Position numbers and translations under genes: made by a program. The notes under the pieces are model-generated. The model had not been told where the DNA came from and made no database searches. It worked only from the letters and a program-made list of their open reading frames with translations. 10,506 bases of DNA. It comes from Bacteroidota bacterium (GTDB taxonomy: Bacteria > Bacteroidota > Bacteroidia > Flavobacteriales_D > Crocinitomicaceae). Below, piece after piece: positions 1 through 7,365 of the stretch; within the stretch, counting starts at the first letter, position 1, and the number at the start of each line of letters is the position of its first letter. The stretch lies in contig VGMK01000061.1 in NCBI GenBank assembly GCA_016866375.1, forward strand, positions 1-10,506. Reading direction: 5' to 3'.

Positions 1-262
1 GGGAATGAGCTTCATCGGCAGCCGCTGGGCAAAAAACACAAAGATGGCCCGTAAAATCTTCAATTAATACATTTCTGTTTGTATTTGTATTTGAGGAAAA
101 TTGTGGCCATTCATTCGCAATATAATCACTCCAGTTTCCGGGGTAAAGCGTAGTATCCAAGTCTGTATTATAAGGAAGAGGATAAGGGTCATCAACTTTG
201 TCGCAAGAATTGATAAGTGCAGAACAGACAATTAAAACCAAAGCAAAAATGTATCTTTTCAT
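1..262 (-). CDS. Omp28-type surface lipoprotein, 5' part only (cut by left edge)
   Basis: The first 87 codons read in one open frame from ATG at 262 down to the window edge. Residues 1-20 form a lipoprotein signal peptide with a lipobox ending INSC, so C20 would be lipidated. The acidic stretch after it (DKVDD) resembles the Bacteroidota lipoprotein export signal for surface display. Residues 66-86 read VLIEDFTGHLCVFCP then AAADEAH. This matches the N-terminal signature of Omp28-related proteins, a family with a thioredoxin-like CxxC (here C75-V-F-C78). The gene begins one base after the stop of the barrel gene at 264-1925, so it is very probably the third gene of the same transcript. The family assignment rests on this short N-terminal motif only, as the rest lies outside the window. 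A general redox or binding role at the outer membrane is inference. Confidence 0.8.
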   Translation of the reverse strand, partial: MKRYIFALVLIVCSALINSCDKVDDPYPLPYNTDLDTTLYPGNWSDYIANEWPQFSSNTNTNRNVLIEDFTGHLCVFCPAAADEAHS

Positions 263-263
263 A

Positions 264-1925
264 TTAAAAACTTTGCGTGAAACTTAACGTTAAACCATTG
301 GATGCGGGAACAAATCGACAAACGCCTCCAACACAAAACAATCCCGCACGTTGCCGCCCGTAATAAATCATAAATCGTGTAGCATCTTTGACATATCCGA
401 ACGTCACAATCGGATAATGAACGCGAAGTTCTTCTCTTGGATTTCCATAGTTATATTGATCCATAAATCCAAACGACCAATGTGGAGAAACCGTATATTC
501 AACAAGTATGGTCGCCCAATCACCTTTATCGTTTGATTGGCCATTTTTCGGCTCAACAATCAAACCTTGCAATTCAGTACGAATTGCGTGTTTCTTATTT
601 ATTTTATAAGACCCTTCAATCACGCCAACATGCGCTCTGATTATGCCTGATGCATCGTTAGAGATTTTTGCAACATCATTATTAATATTGATGTTAAAAT
701 AACTGAATATCAAACTAAGCTTTTTGTTTATTTTTTTGGTAAGATTCACGTTAATATCTCTCCAATAAAGACTATCACTCATAACAAATGGCTTGCTTTC
801 ATAGACTACTCGGGAGGAATCGAGTAAATTGATGTTATCCAAAAATTGTTTTGGCTGATAAGTCGTCGAAAAATTGGCATTAAGAGATGTGCCGTACTTG
901 CCGCCTAAAAAAGTCCCCTTTTTAAATGTGTACAATACTTCTGCTTGGTATGCAACTTCCCCTAACGGTTGAGTTACGTAAGGATATAAGGTGGCAACGA
1001 GATTATAGGTATGTGTCTTATTCAAAGCCGGCAGGAAATTAATGAAAACATCCTGTAGGTCCTTTGTGCGGTCAGAACGGAAACTCATGTTATCTACAGA
1101 TTTTCCTGAGAGTAAAATGCCTAATCCTTTTTGATTGTACCCTAAATTAAAAACTGCTGCATGGCCGAAATTGTAAATCTTCCCATTATCATTAGAAGGG
1201 TCTTGTTCTTTTTGAATGTATTCAGCATCAAAATTAAAATTTTTATACCTCAATTTCATTCTTCCTCCATAAGCTCCGACGTTCTCAGGTAAAATTAAGT
1301 CGGCGTCATTATCCGCTTGATATTTACTAACGAAAGACGCCCCAACCACAGTACTTAAGGGGAAATTTTCAAGTTTTGAAAAACATTCGTTGAGGTTTAC
1401 CTCTCCATCTACTCCTCTTACGATCCCGGCCCCATGAATTATCTTTCCTTGTTGAAAGGATAAACGTTGATAGCCGTAAACACCTCTAAGCGCGATTCCT
1501 TTTTTCGGGCGAACAATTAAACGTACACCATCCATTAAATTGTCGTAACCAAGTGCCCGGTCTTCGTAGGCACGAAACGAAAGACCAGAACCAAACTGTT
1601 CATAAAATGACCCTAATGTTACATCTACAAATTCATCGCTATAACCAATGTAACGCATGCCCAAACCCGTTCCATCAAAACGATTTGGATACCCTTGAAT
1701 TCTTGGCAGATATGATTCAAGTCGCATTCCGGCTTTAAATTTGCCTTGTGTGTAGAACACATTCATGTAAGTATTGATAAGCCCTTTCTGAGCAGGTTGA
1801 CTTGCCCCTATTAGTGTGTCTTCATTCAAGTATTGGAAGGTGCTTTCTATATTTCCGGTTAATTCACCTTGAGAGAATAGCGTAAAAGAAACAATGAATC
1901 CCAAGAGGGGGAAAAAAATTTTCAT
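264..1925 (-). CDS. DUF6029-type outer-membrane beta-barrel protein of unknown function
   Basis: A 553-residue protein with a signal peptide (about 1-19, cleaved near FSQ|GE). The mature part consists of alternating amphipathic, aromatic-rich segments and ends in Phe (LTLSFTQSF), as many outer-membrane barrels do. The stretch around residues 105-135 (GSFYEQFGSGLSFRAYEDR, then GYDN) is what I recognise as the hallmark of the Bacteroidota DUF6029 family, whose members are about this size. Only a few cysteines are visible: C181 in NECF, and a close pair C531-VGGV-C536 in what looks like the turn before the last strand. The start ATG at 1925 lies one base after the stop of the thioredoxin-like gene, and the stop lies one base before the Omp28-type gene. 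The function is not known. The neighbours suggest a role in the cell envelope linked to thiol chemistry, which is inference. Confidence 0.82.
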   Translation of the reverse strand: MKIFFPLLGFIVSFTLFSQGELTGNIESTFQYLNEDTLIGASQPAQKGLINTYMNVFYTQGKFKAGMRLESYLPRIQGYPNRFDGTGLGMRYIGYSDEFVDVTLGSFYEQFGSGLSFRAYEDRALGYDNLMDGVRLIVRPKKGIALRGVYGYQRLSFQQGKIIHGAGIVRGVDGEVNLNECFSKLENFPLSTVVGASFVSKYQADNDADLILPENVGAYGGRMKLRYKNFNFDAEYIQKEQDPSNDNGKIYNFGHAAVFNLGYNQKGLGILLSGKSVDNMSFRSDRTKDLQDVFINFLPALNKTHTYNLVATLYPYVTQPLGEVAYQAEVLYTFKKGTFLGGKYGTSLNANFSTTYQPKQFLDNINLLDSSRVVYESKPFVMSDSLYWRDINVNLTKKINKKLSLIFSYFNININNDVAKISNDASGIIRAHVGVIEGSYKINKKHAIRTELQGLIVEPKNGQSNDKGDWATILVEYTVSPHWSFGFMDQYNYGNPREELRVHYPIVTFGYVKDATRFMIYYGRQRAGLFCVGGVCRFVPASNGLTLSFTQSF

Positions 1926-1926
1926 G

Positions 1927-2412
1927 TTATTTCCCGCTCAACTTTTTTATTTCCAGGTATAATTTTTCTTCATCACCTGGAGCGTAATTGTTGTGCGTGT
2001 AAACTACATTACCGTCTTTGTCTAATAAAAAGGTATGAGGAACATAATTCACTCCCATTGCTCTTTTAAAATCTCCATTTGGATCCAGTAAAACCAGATA
2101 ATCCCAAGCTTTTCCGTTCACGTAGGTTGGCACTTGATTTTTAGTTTTCTCATCATCAATAGACACGGCAACAAGTTTTACTCCAGTTTCAGATTGCCAA
2201 TCTTCGTATAAATCATGAATGGTATTCAATTCTTTTTTACAAGGAGAACACCAAGTAGCCCAAAAGCTTATCACCACTGGACCATCGAATCCAAGCTCAG
2301 CGGTGTTGTATGTTTTTCCTTCAAGATCTTTTAATTTTACGGAGGCTACTTTTTGAGCATTCGCGTTCGAGGCTAAAAAAATAAGCAAGAAAGATAAATG
2401 GATTGTCTTCAT
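1927..2412 (-). CDS. Secreted TlpA/ResA-like thiol-disulfide oxidoreductase
   Basis: A 161-residue protein with a signal peptide (about 1-19, cut near ANA|QK) followed by a single thioredoxin-fold domain. The active site is FWATWCSPCKKEL with C55 and C58. The cis-proline is P125 in VNYVPHTFLLD, next to the DKDG hairpin typical of the AhpC/TSA-Redoxin-TlpA group. The length is normal for a one-domain TlpA-like protein. It should act in the periplasm, where members reduce or exchange disulfides in client proteins, for example in cytochrome c maturation. No cytochrome genes lie nearby, so its client is more likely encoded in its own operon (inference). It is the first gene of a tight three-gene run, and a TACCTTTG box at 2461-2468 lies upstream. 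Whether it reduces or oxidises cannot be read from the CSPC motif alone. Confidence 0.92.
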   Translation of the reverse strand: MKTIHLSFLLIFLASNANAQKVASVKLKDLEGKTYNTAELGFDGPVVISFWATWCSPCKKELNTIHDLYEDWQSETGVKLVAVSIDDEKTKNQVPTYVNGKAWDYLVLLDPNGDFKRAMGVNYVPHTFLLDKDGNVVYTHNNYAPGDEEKLYLEIKKLSGK

Positions 2413-2460
2413 GGTTTAATATTTTTTATCCGTGGAAGATTTCAAAAATCTTGCCGAAAT

Positions 2461-2468
2461 CAAAGGTA
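2461..2468 (-). promoter_or_regulatory. Candidate -7 box for the thioredoxin/barrel/Omp28 run
   Basis: On the minus strand this reads TACCTTTG, a full match to the Bacteroidota -7 consensus TAnnTTTG. It lies 48 bases upstream of the ATG at 2412, giving a leader of about 40 bases. The nearest upstream TTG on this strand (2500-2498) is 29 bases away, longer than the usual 17-23, so the -33 element is weak or absent. Confidence 0.45.
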
Positions 2469-2495
2469 TAAAAAAATAAATAGCTAAAAAAATGG

Positions 2496-2508
2496 CTCAA
2501 TATTTGAG
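2496..2508. repeat. Short inverted repeat in the divergent promoter region
   Basis: CTCAA-TAT-TTGAG is a perfect dyad with 5-base arms and a 3-base centre, placed between two divergent genes. Its right arm overlaps the -33 TTTG of the rightward promoter, so a protein bound here could affect that promoter. An AT-rich 13-base dyad can arise by chance, and no regulator gene is adjacent. Confidence 0.3.
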
Positions 2509-2534
2509 AATTTACTGTTACTTCATTATATTTG
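2503..2534 (+). promoter_or_regulatory. Bacteroidota-type promoter for the T9SS cargo gene
   Basis: TTTG at 2503-2506, a 20-base spacer, then TATATTTG at 2527-2534. Both elements and the spacing fit the phylum's primary sigma consensus (TTG, 17-23 bases, TAnnTTTG). Transcription would begin around 2539-2541, leaving a leader of about 13 bases before the ATG at 2554. Confidence 0.65.
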
Positions 2535-2553
2535 GTCATCAACTTCATTGAGA

Positions 2554-3303
2554 ATGAAAAAGGCTCTTACCTTCGTCGCACTACTTTTGTTAAACTTTCT
2601 TGGTTTCTCGCAAAATGGTATTATCATAAAAATAGAGGGGGGGAGCGACGATATTTCCGGCCTAACGCATACAATGACAGCACCTGGGAGCACGGTTTTT
2701 GATGTTCCATTTATTATTGAAAATCAAACTGGCCAATCGCATCAATGGGTAGTTACGAGGTATAAAATCAATGTTCCTACAGGTTGGGCAGATGGTCTAT
2801 GCTGGGGTCATAGTACTGATCCATTTGGAGGCACTTGTTATTCGTCATCTCAAATGTCGGCAAATCCCTGGACTTCGTCCACTAATCCAAATTTACTGTT
2901 CACGATTGACAATGGAGAATATGGAAAACTGAAACCACAAATTAATCCTGCTGACGATGCAAGTGGTCAAGCCCACTACAGATATTACATTTCTGACCCT
3001 GGTTCCGGATACTCTGACTCGGTAGATTTAATCATTGATTATACTGCGTCAACAAAACCATTAAAGCAAGATCCGATTGTCTCAATTAACCCAAATCCAG
3101 CCAGCGATTATATTTCAATAACTCTTACCAATACCGAATCTGCCTTCTGTAGAATTTACGATTCCTTTGGTGCCATAGTCCTAAAAGATCACATAATAGG
3201 AACGAAGAAGTTTAATGTAAGTGACTTTAAGCCCGGTGTTTATTTTGTTAATGTAGAAATTCCTGGATTGCGACCTTTTTCCAAAAAGTTAATCATTAAA
3301 TAA
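2554..3303 (+). CDS. Secreted protein with T9SS type A C-terminal sorting domain; N-terminal domain unrecognised
   Basis: A 249-residue protein. ATG at 2554 begins a standard signal peptide (MKKALTFVALLLLNFLGFSQ, 1-20). An in-frame TTG two codons upstream adds only two residues and is not preferred. Residues 22-167 form a beta-rich module containing VTRYKINVPTGW, C83 in GLCWGH and C95 in GGTCY (a possible disulfide), and GKLKPQINP. I do not recognise it as an enzyme; an Ig-like adhesive or binding fold is a guess. Residues 174-249 match the T9SS type A sorting domain: INPNPASDYISITL, then IYDSFGAIVL, FKPGVYFVNV and a final KKLIIK. The protein should therefore cross the outer membrane by the type IX system, and the tail is normally removed and the protein attached to the surface or released. 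It has its own promoter and is read divergently from the thioredoxin run. Confidence 0.88.
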   Translation: MKKALTFVALLLLNFLGFSQNGIIIKIEGGSDDISGLTHTMTAPGSTVFDVPFIIENQTGQSHQWVVTRYKINVPTGWADGLCWGHSTDPFGGTCYSSSQMSANPWTSSTNPNLLFTIDNGEYGKLKPQINPADDASGQAHYRYYISDPGSGYSDSVDLIIDYTASTKPLKQDPIVSINPNPASDYISITLTNTESAFCRIYDSFGAIVLKDHIIGTKKFNVSDFKPGVYFVNVEIPGLRPFSKKLIIK

Positions 3304-3318
3304 AGTATTCATTTCGAA

Positions 3319-3345
3319 TTTGAACTATGCTTTTTACTACTTTCG
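3319..3345 (+). promoter_or_regulatory. Candidate promoter abutting the rnr start codon
   Basis: TTTG at 3319-3322, a 15-base spacer, then TACTTTCG at 3338-3345, one mismatch from TAnnTTTG. Only six bases separate the box from the ATG at 3352, so the transcript would have almost no leader. The spacer is a little short. Read-through from the gene ending at 3303 is an alternative. Confidence 0.4.
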
Positions 3346-3351
3346 TAGTGC

Positions 3352-5499
3352 ATGGCCAAAAAGAAAAAAAAGGAACCACAACGTAGCCCAAAATCTTCTT
3401 TCAAACAAAGTGCTGTTACATCACTGCTCATTAAGGTTTTTGAGAAAAATCCACAGGCCGAATTAACCCATAAGCAAGTTTGTTATTTGATAGATGCTAA
3501 AGACCCCTCCTCAAGACAGGTTGTTTTTGAAGCATTGCAGCAACTTTTTGCTAAAAAATTGATTTCAAGGTCTAATCATTTTACTTTTAAACTTGCTGAA
3601 CACGACTCATTTCTTCAAGGAATCGTTCAGCTGACACAACGGGGTGCTGCCTTCGTTTCAGTGGAGGGAAGAGAAAAAGATATTTTTATTGCCCCACAAA
3701 ATGTTGGGCAAGCGATGAATGGAGATTTGGTAAAACTCCGAATTTTTAAGGAAGGAATGCAGCGAGACGAAGGAGCCATTACATCTGTTTTAGAACGAGA
3801 ACGCACGCAATTTGTGGGAACGCTCAAAATGCAGGATAGATACGCTTTGCTAATACCAGATAATCATCGCTCAGGCATTCAAGTATATATTTCAAAAGAG
3901 CAATTGAACGGGGCTAGACATGGTGAAAAAGTATTGGTAAAAATTACAGTTTGGCCTAAATCATCCGAAATGCCATATGGAGAAGTTGTCGCAGTTTTGG
4001 GTATGCCAGGGTCAAATGATACGGAAATGTTATCCATTTTATATAGCCAAGGCATAAACCCAGTGTTTCCAGATGAGGTAATGTCCGAGGCAGAGCACAT
4101 TCCGATTGAATTAGAAGCAAAAGAAATTACAAAAAGAAAAGACCTCCGAGATGTTTTAACTTTTACCATTGACCCTGTTGATGCGAAAGATTTTGATGAT
4201 GCAATTTCATATCAGGAATTAGAAAATGGGAACATTGAGTTAGGGGTACATATTGCCGATGTGAGCCATTATGTTCGTCCTGGGTCAGCAATGGATAAAG
4301 AAGCATTGTTGCGCTCTAATTCTGTTTATTTGGTAGACAGGGTAATCCCGATGTTGCCTGAACAATTATCGAACGTGGCCTGTTCCCTCCGTCCTAATGA
4401 GGATAAATATGCATTTTCGGTATTATTTCAGATGAATGCAGACGGCAAAGTGGTGAGTGAGTGGTTGGGCAAAACCGTTATTCATTCTAAACGCAGATAT
4501 ACATACGAGGAAGTTCAAGAAATTCTTGAGGGGAATCCCGGTGATCACGATGGGGTTTTAAGAAAAATAGATGGAATTGCTAAAACGTATCGTGCAAAAC
4601 GATTGAAAAAAGGCGCCCTAAGTATAGAGTCTGAAGAAATGCGGTTTAAATTGGACGACAAAGGTTTTCCCATTGAAGTACTGATAAAAACTTCCAAAGA
4701 TGCTCATAAGTTAATTGAGGAGTTTATGCTTCTAGCCAATAGAACAATTGCAAGCTTTCTTTCAAAACCTAAGAAAGATAGAGATGTAATCCCAATGGTA
4801 TATCGCGTTCACGACCAGCCTGATCCGGAGAAAATGGCAATGTTTGCCGTATTTATTGAAAAGTTTGGGCATAAATTAGATTTGTCGGATTCTCGAAATA
4901 TTGCAAAGAACTTGAATAGTTTATTTGATTCATTAAGAGAAGAAAATGAGTTTTCATTGGTCCAAACTATGGCTATTCGTAGTATGGCAAAAGCCTCCTA
5001 TGACACAGAGAATATTGGTCATTATGGTTTGGCTTTCGCATATTATACGCACTTTACCTCTCCCATTAGAAGGTATGCTGACCTTGTAGTGCATCGAATT
5101 CTTCAAACAGAATTAACGGATACGAAACACCGATACGGAAATGAATTATCGGATGTATGCAAACGTATTTCTAAAAATGAGCGTAAAGCAGCAGATGCTG
5201 AAAGAGAATCTACCAAGTATTTTCAAACCCTGTACTTACACGAGCGTGTGGGCGAAGAATTTGAAGGCACGATCTCGGGTATCGCAGAACACGGAATGTT
5301 TGTTAGAATGGATGAAAACCATTGTGAGGGGATGGTTCCAATGAGTCAAATACCTGGAGACCGTTATTACTTTGATTCGGAAAAATATAGGATCATAGGG
5401 GCTAAAAATAGGAAGGAATATAACTTTGGTGACAAGGTAAAGATCAGAATTTTTGAGGTGAATGCGAAGAAAAGACAAATAGATCTAGAGTTGGTTTAA
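3352..5499 (+). CDS. rnr: Ribonuclease R, 3'-5' exoribonuclease (RNase II/RNB family)
   Basis: A 715-residue cytoplasmic processive exoribonuclease that degrades structured RNA 3' to 5' to mononucleotides, acting in mRNA decay and rRNA quality control. The N-terminus is strongly basic (MAKKKKKEPQRSPK), followed by a winged-helix-like segment (about 20-80) and cold-shock/OB domains (about 85-215). The RNB catalytic domain (about 260-585) contains TIDPVDAKDFDDA, with the metal-binding aspartates D274, D280, D282 and D283 in the spacing seen in RNase II/R. HIADVSHYV (300-308) and YTHFTSPIRRYADLVVHR (565-582) are also present. A C-terminal S1 domain spans about 633-715 (GTISGIAEHGMFVRM). Length and domain order are normal for RNase R rather than the shorter RNase II. 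It is transcribed alone and meets the minus-strand transporter gene tail to tail. Bacteroidota usually carry one such gene. Confidence 0.97.
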   Translation: MAKKKKKEPQRSPKSSFKQSAVTSLLIKVFEKNPQAELTHKQVCYLIDAKDPSSRQVVFEALQQLFAKKLISRSNHFTFKLAEHDSFLQGIVQLTQRGAAFVSVEGREKDIFIAPQNVGQAMNGDLVKLRIFKEGMQRDEGAITSVLERERTQFVGTLKMQDRYALLIPDNHRSGIQVYISKEQLNGARHGEKVLVKITVWPKSSEMPYGEVVAVLGMPGSNDTEMLSILYSQGINPVFPDEVMSEAEHIPIELEAKEITKRKDLRDVLTFTIDPVDAKDFDDAISYQELENGNIELGVHIADVSHYVRPGSAMDKEALLRSNSVYLVDRVIPMLPEQLSNVACSLRPNEDKYAFSVLFQMNADGKVVSEWLGKTVIHSKRRYTYEEVQEILEGNPGDHDGVLRKIDGIAKTYRAKRLKKGALSIESEEMRFKLDDKGFPIEVLIKTSKDAHKLIEEFMLLANRTIASFLSKPKKDRDVIPMVYRVHDQPDPEKMAMFAVFIEKFGHKLDLSDSRNIAKNLNSLFDSLREENEFSLVQTMAIRSMAKASYDTENIGHYGLAFAYYTHFTSPIRRYADLVVHRILQTELTDTKHRYGNELSDVCKRISKNERKAADAERESTKYFQTLYLHERVGEEFEGTISGIAEHGMFVRMDENHCEGMVPMSQIPGDRYYFDSEKYRIIGAKNRKEYNFGDKVKIRIFEVNAKKRQIDLELV

Positions 5500-5506
5500 C
5501 TCGAGA
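5484..5506. repeat. Imperfect inverted repeat across the rnr stop codon
   Basis: TCTaGAGTT-ggttt-AACTCgAGA pairs over eight positions with one A/G mismatch and a five-base loop. It spans the TAA of rnr and lies in the gap between convergent genes, where a transcription end is expected. No T-tract follows on either strand, so it is not a standard intrinsic terminator. The rest of the gap (5507-5593) shows no clear terminator or gene. Confidence 0.3.
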
Positions 5507-5593
5507 CCCAGGCGTTATGAGCCAAAAACAGAGGTATCTTTTCAATGGTAGCGCGCGCCTTTAATCCCGTGACTGAGCATATTGAATAACTAA

Positions 5594-7327
5594 CTAGTGC
5601 CCCACAGAAGCAATCTGTTCCTCAAAATTAACTCCTTGGTTCTTTAAAATTTTTCTTGCCAATACTGCAAACGAAACAAGGTATCCGAAACAAATAACAG
5701 CGATGACATAAGATGATTGTATTCCTATTAAATCTGCTAACTTCCCTTGAATTGGTGGAATTATGCCACCACCTAAAATCATCATAATTAAAAATGCAGA
5801 GCCTTGAGAGGTAAATTTTCCAAGTCCGGCAATTGATAATGAAAAAATACAAGGCCATAAAATGGAGCAAAACAAGCCCCCACTTAAAAATGCATATACA
5901 GCAACTTGACCGGTACTAAACATTCCTATTAACATAGCTGCAACACCTAAGGAACCAAACATCATTAACGATTTGATTGGGTTTTCACCAACATAGAAAA
6001 AAGCCACAATTTGAACACCAACGCAAAGTATATACCAATAAAGCGCAGATACATCTTTTTGTGCTAATAAATTTGTGGCAAGAATAAAACAAAAAGCCAC
6101 AATCGGAACCACCACTATTAGAAGTGCCTTTGTTGATTTTTTTAAATCAAATGCATTAACTGCACCCGCCCATCGACCTATCATTAAGCTTCCCCAATAC
6201 ATAGAAATATAAGGGGCAATCGCAGAGGCTTCTAAACCTCCGAAATCTTTTTGTTTCAGCAACTCTCCAAGATTAGACCCGACCGCGACCTCAACACCCA
6301 CATAGATAAAAATAGCCAACATCCCCAAAACCAACTGCGGATAACGCATAGCTCCCCAACCTGCAGGATTTTTCATTGCTGACCTATTCGCAAACAAAAG
6401 CATTCCCACCACCGAAATTAATGCTCCCGATAACCACAACATTCGTTCTTGCTCCAGGGGCTTTTTCATTTCTTTCACCTTTTCTTCAATGATAGTATAA
6501 GTCAGCGATTCTCCTTGCTCCTTTTTTATTTCGGACAAAGTCGTCTCATATTTTGCAACTGCCTTTGCTTTAGAGGAATTATAGCTACTAAATACAGGGG
6601 TAAACATAACAATTAAAAGCCCTGTCATTATCAACAAGTTTCTTAAGGCCTTATTTGCTGACTCTACTGGTTCAGCGTGAACACCAGATGGGACGGACTT
6701 TGACAACCCAAATATAGCCGCCGCCACAATGAATAAAATCCCCACCACCATATACAAGACTATTACCTTTATAAGGTCTAATTCTGCAATCATGTCGTCT
6801 GTAACTTCAGCGGATGAGCCAAAAAGCGCAAAAGCAACGATTAGTGGGCCAATCATTGTGCCGAAAGAATTTATCCCTCCCGTGAAATTAACACGCGTCG
6901 CACCCGTCGCGGGATTTCCCAAAGAAATCGCAAATGGATTAGCCGCAGTTTGTTGAAGTGAGAATCCTAAAGCCACCAAAAAAAACCCAATCAACATGCC
7001 CGAAAACGTATTCCCATATACAGCCACAATCATTGCTGCCGCTCCAAAAGCAGAAAATAGTAGACCATAAACAATACTTTTCTTATACCCCCAATTACCT
7101 ACTAAGTCACGACTACCAATTGAACTTGTAATAAACAGTATTAGAGCGCCGATATAGTATGCACCATAGAAAGCGTAATCAACTAATTGACTTTGAAATT
7201 GATCTAAATGAAAATAGTTTTTACAAAATGGAATGAAAATACTATTGCCAGCAGCAATAAATCCCCAAAAAAAGAATACGATAGTGAGTACCCCTAACGC
7301 ACTAAAGTTCGTTTTCTGATTATGCAT
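5594..7327 (-). CDS. FHS-family sugar:H+ symporter (FucP/GluP-like MFS) with extra TM hairpin
   Basis: A 577-residue inner-membrane transporter of the major facilitator superfamily. FHS (fucose/glucose/galactose:proton symporter) signatures include GFSLQQTAANPFAISLG (121-137), GVEVAVGSNLGE (344-355), SMYWGSLMIGRW (375-386), YVGENP (445-450), LWPCIFSLSIAGLG (490-503) and LGGGIIPPIQGKLAD (518-532). Family members usually have about 400-450 residues and 12 helices. The extra length lies between helices 6 and 7: a hydrophobic segment at about 230-247, a charged helical stretch at 248-296 (KYETTLSEIKKEQGE, KVKEMKKPLEQER), and a second hydrophobic segment at about 297-314. By the positive-inside rule the charged stretch would face the periplasm, giving 14 helices. 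The substrate cannot be read from sequence; a hexose, fucose or amino sugar is likely. It follows dxs by 38 bases on the same strand and may share its transcript, though no pathway link is evident. No glycoside hydrolase or kinase gene is adjacent. Confidence 0.9.
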   Translation of the reverse strand: MHNQKTNFSALGVLTIVFFFWGFIAAGNSIFIPFCKNYFHLDQFQSQLVDYAFYGAYYIGALILFITSSIGSRDLVGNWGYKKSIVYGLLFSAFGAAAMIVAVYGNTFSGMLIGFFLVALGFSLQQTAANPFAISLGNPATGATRVNFTGGINSFGTMIGPLIVAFALFGSSAEVTDDMIAELDLIKVIVLYMVVGILFIVAAAIFGLSKSVPSGVHAEPVESANKALRNLLIMTGLLIVMFTPVFSSYNSSKAKAVAKYETTLSEIKKEQGESLTYTIIEEKVKEMKKPLEQERMLWLSGALISVVGMLLFANRSAMKNPAGWGAMRYPQLVLGMLAIFIYVGVEVAVGSNLGELLKQKDFGGLEASAIAPYISMYWGSLMIGRWAGAVNAFDLKKSTKALLIVVVPIVAFCFILATNLLAQKDVSALYWYILCVGVQIVAFFYVGENPIKSLMMFGSLGVAAMLIGMFSTGQVAVYAFLSGGLFCSILWPCIFSLSIAGLGKFTSQGSAFLIMMILGGGIIPPIQGKLADLIGIQSSYVIAVICFGYLVSFAVLARKILKNQGVNFEEQIASVGH

Positions 7328-7365
7328 AAAAGTAAATTACAGCGCAAATTACTATAATTTCACTT

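Noticed and set aside
2548..2553. In-frame TTG start for the T9SS cargo gene, two codons upstream of the ATG
   Set aside because: The ATG at 2554 gives a textbook signal peptide beginning MKKAL, and the extra Met-Arg adds nothing.
3336..3349. Hairpin ACTAC-TTTC-GTAGT before rnr as a terminator
   Set aside because: The stem has only five pairs, with no T-tract, and it overlaps the candidate -7 box of rnr.
3627..4169. Open frames of 60-100 codons antisense to rnr
   Set aside because: They lie wholly inside a well-supported gene, have no promoter or recognisable protein features, and look like frame shadows. The same applies to the short frames opposite or overlapping the barrel, symporter, dxs and flippase genes.
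5551..5558. GCGCGCGC run in the gap after rnr
   Set aside because: It is only eight bases, has no flanking dyad or T-tract, and there is no reason to call it a terminator or binding site.
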